From IDS-8 sp964491485 (GTDB lineage Bacteria; Pseudomonadota; Gammaproteobacteria; Steroidobacterales; Woeseiaceae): a stretch of DNA of 64,000 bases. The DNA is taken from positions 1 to 64,000 of the forward strand of contig CAZBGV010000001.1 in assembly GCA_964491485.1 (NCBI GenBank), written 5' to 3'. Below the pieces are notes generated by a model. The model searched no databases and was not told the DNA's origin. It saw nothing but the letters and a program-made list of their open reading frames with translations. The position numbers and the translations under genes are program-made. Positions 59,843 to 64,000 of the stretch are shown here, in pieces. The stretch's first letter is position 1. Each line of letters opens with the position of its first letter.

Positions 59843-59843
59843 C

Positions 59844-61151
59844 ATGCGCGCCGCCTGGCACCGTAAGCTCGTGCGGGCCGCGGCGTGGCTCGTCGCAGCC
59901 GTCGTCGTGGGTGCGCTGCTGCAGCGCACGCTCCTCGTGCTCCTGCTCGCCGCCGTTGCGTACGCCGGGTGGCATTCGTACTGGCTGTTTCGCATGCACG
60001 ACTGGCTCACTCACCGCCGCCGCGAGCCGCCGCCGGAAGCACCGGGCATCTGGCGGGAGATCTTCCAGCTGCTTTATCGCCGCCACCGCCGCAACCAGAA
60101 GCGCAAGAAGCGCATCGAGCGCCTGCTGCGCGCCTTCCGCGAGTCCACGAACGCCATGCCCGATGGCACGGTCGTGCTCAATGCCGAGTCGCAGATCCGC
60201 TGGTTCAACGAGGCCGCCGCGCAGCTGCTCGGGCTCACGCGGGCGCCGGATACCGGCCAGCACATCGGCAACCTCGTTCGCCACCCCGCCTTTCTCCGCT
60301 ACCTGGCCGCCGGGGATTTTCGCGAGTCCGTCGAGATTCCCTCACCGGCCGACACGGACGTTCGGGTGAGCATCAGGGTCGTGCCGTACGGCGACGGCGA
60401 GCGCCTGCTGCTCGCGCGCGATGTCACGCGGCTGCACCGGCTCGAGGAGATGCGGCGCGAATTCGTTGCCAATGCCTCGCACGAGCTGCGCTCGCCGCTG
60501 ACGGTCATCGCGGGATACCTGGACGTCCTGGACGAAGCTATGGCGGACGGCGAGCACCTGCGGAGCGAGTGGGAAAAGCCGGTTCGCGAGATGCGCACCC
60601 AGGCGGAACGCATGTCCGCCACCATCACGGACCTGCTCGAGCTGTCCCGGCTCGAGACGGCGGCACCTGCCGGCGAGGACCGGGAAATCCATGTGCAGAG
60701 CCTGCTCGCGAGAATTCGCGACGAGGCTCTCGCCCTCGGCAAGGGTCCGCGCGACGTCGTTCTCGACTGCCGCACCGACGCACGCCTGTTCGGGGTGGAA
60801 AGCGAGATCTACAGCGCGGTGTCGAACCTGGTTGCGAACGCCATGCGCTACACGCCACGCGACGGCTGCGTCCGGCTGGGCTGGTACCTGCGCGGCGACC
60901 AGCCGTGCCTTTCCGTCAGCGATACCGGCATCGGCATCCCGAAAGAGCACCTGCCGCGCCTCACGGAAAGGTTCTATCGTGTCGATCCCTCCCGCGGACG
61001 TTCGACCGGCGGTACCGGTCTCGGCCTCGCCATCGTGAAGCACGTGCTGCAGCGGCATGGCGGGCACCTGGAGATCGAAAGCACGCCCGGCGAAGGCAGC
61101 GAGTTCACGTGCGTCTTCCCGGCGCAGCGGGCCATTCCGGCAGCGGCGTAA
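59844..61151 (+). CDS. phoR: Phosphate-regulon sensor histidine kinase
   Basis: A 435-residue kinase. Membrane segment(s) near residues 10-45, a charged linker, a PAS domain (about 100-200: AMPDGTVVLNAESQIRWFNEAAAQLLGL), HisKA with His213 in VANASHELRSPLTV, and HATPase with NLVANAMRYTP, VSDTGIGIP and GGTGLGLAIVKHV. The absence of a large periplasmic domain fits PhoR, which senses through the Pst system and PhoU. It directly follows phoB. Confidence 0.93.
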   Translation: MRAAWHRKLVRAAAWLVAAVVVGALLQRTLLVLLLAAVAYAGWHSYWLFRMHDWLTHRRREPPPEAPGIWREIFQLLYRRHRRNQKRKKRIERLLRAFRESTNAMPDGTVVLNAESQIRWFNEAAAQLLGLTRAPDTGQHIGNLVRHPAFLRYLAAGDFRESVEIPSPADTDVRVSIRVVPYGDGERLLLARDVTRLHRLEEMRREFVANASHELRSPLTVIAGYLDVLDEAMADGEHLRSEWEKPVREMRTQAERMSATITDLLELSRLETAAPAGEDREIHVQSLLARIRDEALALGKGPRDVVLDCRTDARLFGVESEIYSAVSNLVANAMRYTPRDGCVRLGWYLRGDQPCLSVSDTGIGIPKEHLPRLTERFYRVDPSRGRSTGGTGLGLAIVKHVLQRHGGHLEIESTPGEGSEFTCVFPAQRAIPAAA

Positions 61152-61157
61152 TCGCAA

Positions 61158-61212
61158 CCGTCATCTTCGCGTCAACTGCGCTTCATCGAAACGTCATGTG
61201 CGCATGGAGAAT
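61158..61212 (+). promoter_or_regulatory. Tandem Pho boxes upstream of pstS
   Basis: Four half-sites with exact 11-bp spacing: CCGTCAT (61158), GCGTCAA (61169), GCTTCAT (61180) and ACGTCAT (61191). GAGAAT at 61207-61212, nine bases beyond, is a possible -10. The arrangement is two adjacent Pho boxes, as in strongly regulated pst operons. Confidence 0.75.
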
Positions 61213-61245
61213 GACGGGCTCCGAAATCAGCGCAGGAAAGATGCA

Positions 61246-62220
61246 ATGCAACTGAAACACATCGCCCTCGCCGCGCTCCTCGCGGCGGCTGCACTGGCCG
61301 GCGGCGCGGCGTCCGCACAGGCGACGGTCGACCCCGACCTGCCCGAGTACCGGAAAGCGAGCGGCGTCTCGGGCAACCTGTCCTCGGTCGGATCGGACAC
61401 GCTCGCGAACCTGATGACGCTGTGGGCCGAGGATTACAAGCGCCTCTATCCGAACGTGAACATCCAGGTGCAGGCGGCCGGCTCTTCCACGGCGCCGCCG
61501 GCGCTCGCGGAGGGCACGGCCAATCTCGGTCCGATGAGCCGGCCGATGAAGGACGGCGAGATCCAGGCATTCGAGCAGAAGCACGGGTATCCGCCGCTCG
61601 AGATCCCGGTCGCGATCGACGCCCTCGCCGTGTTCGTGAACAAGGACAATCCGATCGCGGGTCTCACGCTGGCGCAGGTGGACGCGATCTTCTCCTCGAC
61701 GCGCAGGTGCGGCCATCCGGAGAACGTCACGCGCTGGGGGCAGCTCGGGCTCACGGGCGCGTGGGCATCGCGCAGCATCCAGCTGTACGGGCGCAACTCC
61801 GTATCCGGCACCTACGGGTATTTCAAGGAGAACGCGCTCTGCGACGGGGATTTCAAGAGCTCGGTCAACGAGCAGCCGGGCTCGGCCTCGGTCGTGCAGG
61901 CGATCAGCTCGTCCCTGAACGGCATTGGATATTCCGGCATCGGGTATGTGACGTCCGGGGTGCGCGCCGTGCCGCTGGCAAGGAAAGCAGGCGCCGAGCC
62001 GGTCGCGGCCGCGCCGGAAAACGCCGTGAGCGGCGAGTATCCGCTCGGCCGGTTCCTGTACATCTACGTGAACAAGCATCCCAACGAGCCGCTCGACCCG
62101 CTCGTGCACGAATTCCTGAAAATGGTGCTGTCGCGCCAGGGCCAGGAGGCCGTCGTCAAGGACGGCTACATCCCGCTGCCGGCGCAGGTCGCCGAGCGCT
62201 TCCTTGCCGAAATCCAGTGA
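61246..62220 (+). CDS. pstS: Phosphate ABC transporter substrate-binding protein
   Basis: A 324-residue periplasmic phosphate-binding protein with signal peptide (HIALAALLAAAALAGGAASAQA). SSVGSDTLANLMTLWAEDYKRLYPNVNIQVQAAGSSTAPPALAEG gives the phosphate-binding Ser/Thr and Asp set; GRNSVSGTYGYFKENAL and SRQGQEAVVKDGYIPLP are also typical. ATG 61246 has an AGGAAAG ribosome binding site. It lies behind tandem Pho boxes and in front of a porin and pstC. Confidence 0.93.
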   Translation: MQLKHIALAALLAAAALAGGAASAQATVDPDLPEYRKASGVSGNLSSVGSDTLANLMTLWAEDYKRLYPNVNIQVQAAGSSTAPPALAEGTANLGPMSRPMKDGEIQAFEQKHGYPPLEIPVAIDALAVFVNKDNPIAGLTLAQVDAIFSSTRRCGHPENVTRWGQLGLTGAWASRSIQLYGRNSVSGTYGYFKENALCDGDFKSSVNEQPGSASVVQAISSSLNGIGYSGIGYVTSGVRAVPLARKAGAEPVAAAPENAVSGEYPLGRFLYIYVNKHPNEPLDPLVHEFLKMVLSRQGQEAVVKDGYIPLPAQVAERFLAEIQ

Positions 62221-62231
62221 AGGAGAAGCCA

Positions 62232-63194
62232 GTGAAACGGACTTTCGGCATGCGGTTGCTTCGTCTCGTTGTGCCGCTCGTGCTGGCGGGCGGCCCCGCC
62301 GCTGCGGAGGTCGACGTGTACGGAAAGCTCAACGTGACGTTGCAGAATGCGGATGAAGCCGCCGGCGAGCAAGTGGAGCTCCGGAGCAATGCCTCCCGGG
62401 TCGGCGTGCAGGGCGAGATGGAGCTCGACGGCGGACTGAAAGCCGTCTACCAGCTCGAATGGGAGGTGGACCCGGACGGCAAGGGCGGCGACGACAATAT
62501 CTCCGCGCGCAACCAGTTCGTCGGGCTCGAGGGCGCGTTCGGCACCGTCAGGGCCGGGCGGCACGATACGGCGCTGAAAGAGGCGCAGGGCGACTTCGAC
62601 CTGTTCAACGATCTCGAGGGCGACATCAAGCACACGTTCAACGGCGAGAACCGGCTGAAAGACTACATCGGCTACAGGACGCCCGCTCTCCTGGACGCGT
62701 TCAGCGCGACGGTCAACTTCTTCCCCGGAGAGGACCCGACGAACGGCGGCGACGGGGTCGCGGACGGGGTCTCGGTGTCCCTCGCGTGGGAGGCGGACAC
62801 GCTCTACGCGGCGGTGGCCCGGGATCGCGACCTGGACGGCGCCGGGGTCGACACCACGCGACTGGCCGGTGGGTATACGGCAGGGCCCGCGCAAATCATG
62901 CTGCTCTACCAGCGTACCGATACCGGTACGGCCCACGAAGACGGGTTTGGCTTCTCGGTCGCGTACACTTTCGGGAGGAACACCGCGAAGCTGCAGTATC
63001 TCGACGCCGACATCTGGCGGACCGACAGGCAGGCGGATCCGCTGGAAAACCTGCTCGCATCGCAGCTCTCAGTCGGTCTCGACCGTGAGCTCGGCAAGGA
63101 CACGAAGCTGTTCGGCTTCTACACCAGCGGCAACATCGGCGGCACGAACGAGAGCAACGATTACCTCGCAATCGGCCTCGAGCACAAGTTCTGA
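62232..63194 (+). CDS. Gram-negative porin, probably phosphate-regulated
   Basis: A 320-residue outer-membrane beta-barrel porin. Signal peptide ends AAAEV; the mature start VDVYGKLNVTLQNADE and recurring aromatic-alternating strands (GLKAVYQLEWEVD, NQFVGLEGAFGTVRAGRHD, YAAVARDRDLDGAGV), ending AIGLEHKF with C-terminal Phe, are porin hallmarks. Start GTG 62232 after AGGAG. Its place between pstS and pstC in a Pho-regulated segment suggests anion or phosphate uptake across the outer membrane. Confidence 0.88.
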   Translation: MKRTFGMRLLRLVVPLVLAGGPAAAEVDVYGKLNVTLQNADEAAGEQVELRSNASRVGVQGEMELDGGLKAVYQLEWEVDPDGKGGDDNISARNQFVGLEGAFGTVRAGRHDTALKEAQGDFDLFNDLEGDIKHTFNGENRLKDYIGYRTPALLDAFSATVNFFPGEDPTNGGDGVADGVSVSLAWEADTLYAAVARDRDLDGAGVDTTRLAGGYTAGPAQIMLLYQRTDTGTAHEDGFGFSVAYTFGRNTAKLQYLDADIWRTDRQADPLENLLASQLSVGLDRELGKDTKLFGFYTSGNIGGTNESNDYLAIGLEHKF

Positions 63195-63199
63195 TCCCG

Positions 63200-63225
63200 C
63201 AGGAGCGCGGCGCCCGCAGGCCGGG
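63200..63225. repeat. Degenerate REP-like element
   Basis: GCAGGAGCGCGGCGCCCGCAG then GCCGGG follows the porin gene. It keeps the GGAGC start of the TAGGAGC family but the stem is imperfect. Confidence 0.3.
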
Positions 63226-63227
63226 AT

Positions 63228-63261
63228 TTGTCACGAAACTGCAACATCGCGTCCCTATCCT
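63228..63261 (+). promoter_or_regulatory. Pho-box-like site and promoter before pstC
   Basis: TTGTCAC (63228-63234) and CTGCAAC (63239-63245) are 11 bp apart; TATCCT (63256-63261) lies ten bases beyond. Transcription from it would start close to 63268, the first base of the pstC start codon, so the transcript may be leaderless; there is no ribosome binding site before this ATG. Confidence 0.5.
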
Positions 63262-63267
63262 CCTCGC

Positions 63268-64000
63268 ATGACGAGCGCCGCGCATTCCTTCCTCGCCGCC
63301 GACGCGCGCCGGCCGCTGCGCGCCGCGAAAGATCTCGCGGCGCGCATCGTAATCACCGCCGGCGGAATCGCGGTGATCGTCGCGATCGTGCTCATCTTCT
63401 TCTACCTCCTCCAGGTCGTGCTGCCGCTGTTCCGCCCCGCGTCGCTGCACGCGGACGAGGCATACGCGATGCCCGGGCCCGCGGCTGCCACGCTGCATCT
63501 CGCGCTCGAAGAACGCGGCGTCGTCGCGGCCCGCTACACGGCGAGCGCCGACGTGATTTTCTTCGACACCGCGGATGGTGAGGTGCTCGATCGTGTCGAT
63601 CTCGTGGCCGGGCCCGCGACCGCGACGGCTTTCGGGATTTCGGATCTCGCGAACGGCGGGGCGGTGATCGGGCTGGAGGACGGCCGGGTCGTCATCGTGC
63701 GTGCGCAATACCGCACTCGCTATGCGGGCGGCGAGCGCGTCATCGAGCCCGGCATCGAATATCCGCTCGGGGCCCGCCCCATCACGGTCGACGAGCGCGG
63801 GCGTGCCGTGACCGCGGTCTCGGCCCGTGTCGGCCGCAATGAGGCCCGGGTGCTCAGCGTGCTCGCGGATGGAACGGTCGTGCTCACGCAAGTCGAGCTC
63901 GAAACCTCCTTCCTGACCGGCGAGACCTCCGTCGCCGAAGCGGACAGCCGCGAAATCACGGTCCGGATCGGCCGCGACGAGGTGCCCGCGTATGCCCCCC
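63268..64000 (+). CDS. pstC: Phosphate ABC transporter permease PstC, large type (3' end outside window)
   Basis: The first 244 residues of a permease that continues beyond the window. A membrane helix at about residues 28-53 (IVITAGGIAVIVAIVLIFFYLLQVVLPLF) is followed by a long periplasmic beta-rich region (about 60 onward: AATLHLALEERGVVAARYTASADVIFFDTADGEVLDRVD, GLEDGRVVIVRAQYRTRYAGG), as in the roughly 700-residue PstC found in many gammaproteobacteria. The permease core is outside the window. ATG 63268 has no ribosome binding site. Confidence 0.85.
   Translation, partial: MTSAAHSFLAADARRPLRAAKDLAARIVITAGGIAVIVAIVLIFFYLLQVVLPLFRPASLHADEAYAMPGPAAATLHLALEERGVVAARYTASADVIFFDTADGEVLDRVDLVAGPATATAFGISDLANGGAVIGLEDGRVVIVRAQYRTRYAGGERVIEPGIEYPLGARPITVDERGRAVTAVSARVGRNEARVLSVLADGTVVLTQVELETSFLTGETSVAEADSREITVRIGRDEVPAYAP

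Overview
The window is high-GC and densely coded, and reads as a chromosomal segment of a Gram-negative proteobacterium, most likely a gammaproteobacterium. Supporting genes are aceK, PBP1B (mrcB), pcm, proBA, an RND tripartite pump, a putrescine route from arginine, a UrcA-family protein and a large-type PstC. It is a draft or metagenome assembly: a 100-N gap at 45905-46004 is flanked by an identical 55-bp sequence. No rRNA, tRNA, CRISPR array, insertion sequence or prophage was recognised.

Layout. 1-476: 3' end of an HNH endonuclease with a 21-nt tandem-repeat tail. 753-2420: hipBA-like toxin-antitoxin pair. 2424-4816 (minus): proB-proA. 4888-10516 (minus): REC-EAL phosphodiesterase, YfiR-like protein, sensor kinase, single-domain response regulator and hybrid kinase, mostly with overlapping genes. 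10710-22262 (minus): MFP-RND-OMF efflux genes continuing through a 33-aa membrane peptide into an ABC-2 exporter, then an AI-2E-type permease, a rhomboid protease and aceK. A divergent TetR gene starts at 22507. 23223-29173: small proteins, PBP1B and a winged-helix/TPR regulator. 29285-34317 (minus): aguA, a deoxyhypusine-synthase-like gene, speA and aguB, a complete arginine-to-putrescine route. 34390-36779: SufR-like regulator divergent from small membrane proteins, then a GST. 36793-37027: large palindromic repeat. 37161-43421: peroxiredoxin, cysteine synthase, histidine kinase, EF-hand protein, cupin, site-2 protease and pcm. 43680-45778: two sigma-54-type promoters in front of a three-gene membrane operon (TIGR02587/TIGR02588 type) and a hemerythrin gene. 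46082-48868: BlaI/M56 module with a 39-bp nested dyad. 48890-54241: atypical Nramp transporter, UrcA protein, winged-helix regulator, SDR and PD40 protein. 54292-57300: amino-acid/ectoine-type ABC transporter. 57317-58948: CPA1 antiporter. 59047-64000: Pho regulon (phoB, phoR, pstS, a porin, pstC) with Pho boxes before phoB, pstS and pstC.

How the genes work together. The Pho segment is self-consistent: PhoR/PhoB sense phosphate starvation and the PhoB boxes control the sensor operon and the high-affinity uptake genes. The polyamine cluster converts arginine to agmatine, N-carbamoylputrescine and putrescine, with a DHS-like enzyme of unsettled bacterial function inside the operon. The 43-46 kb segment is the best candidate for an undescribed system: two nearly identical sigma-54 promoter cores drive uncharacterised membrane proteins and a hemerythrin. 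Interspersed short palindromes (core TAGGAGC, stem, GCGACC) form a REP-like family seen at five or six places.
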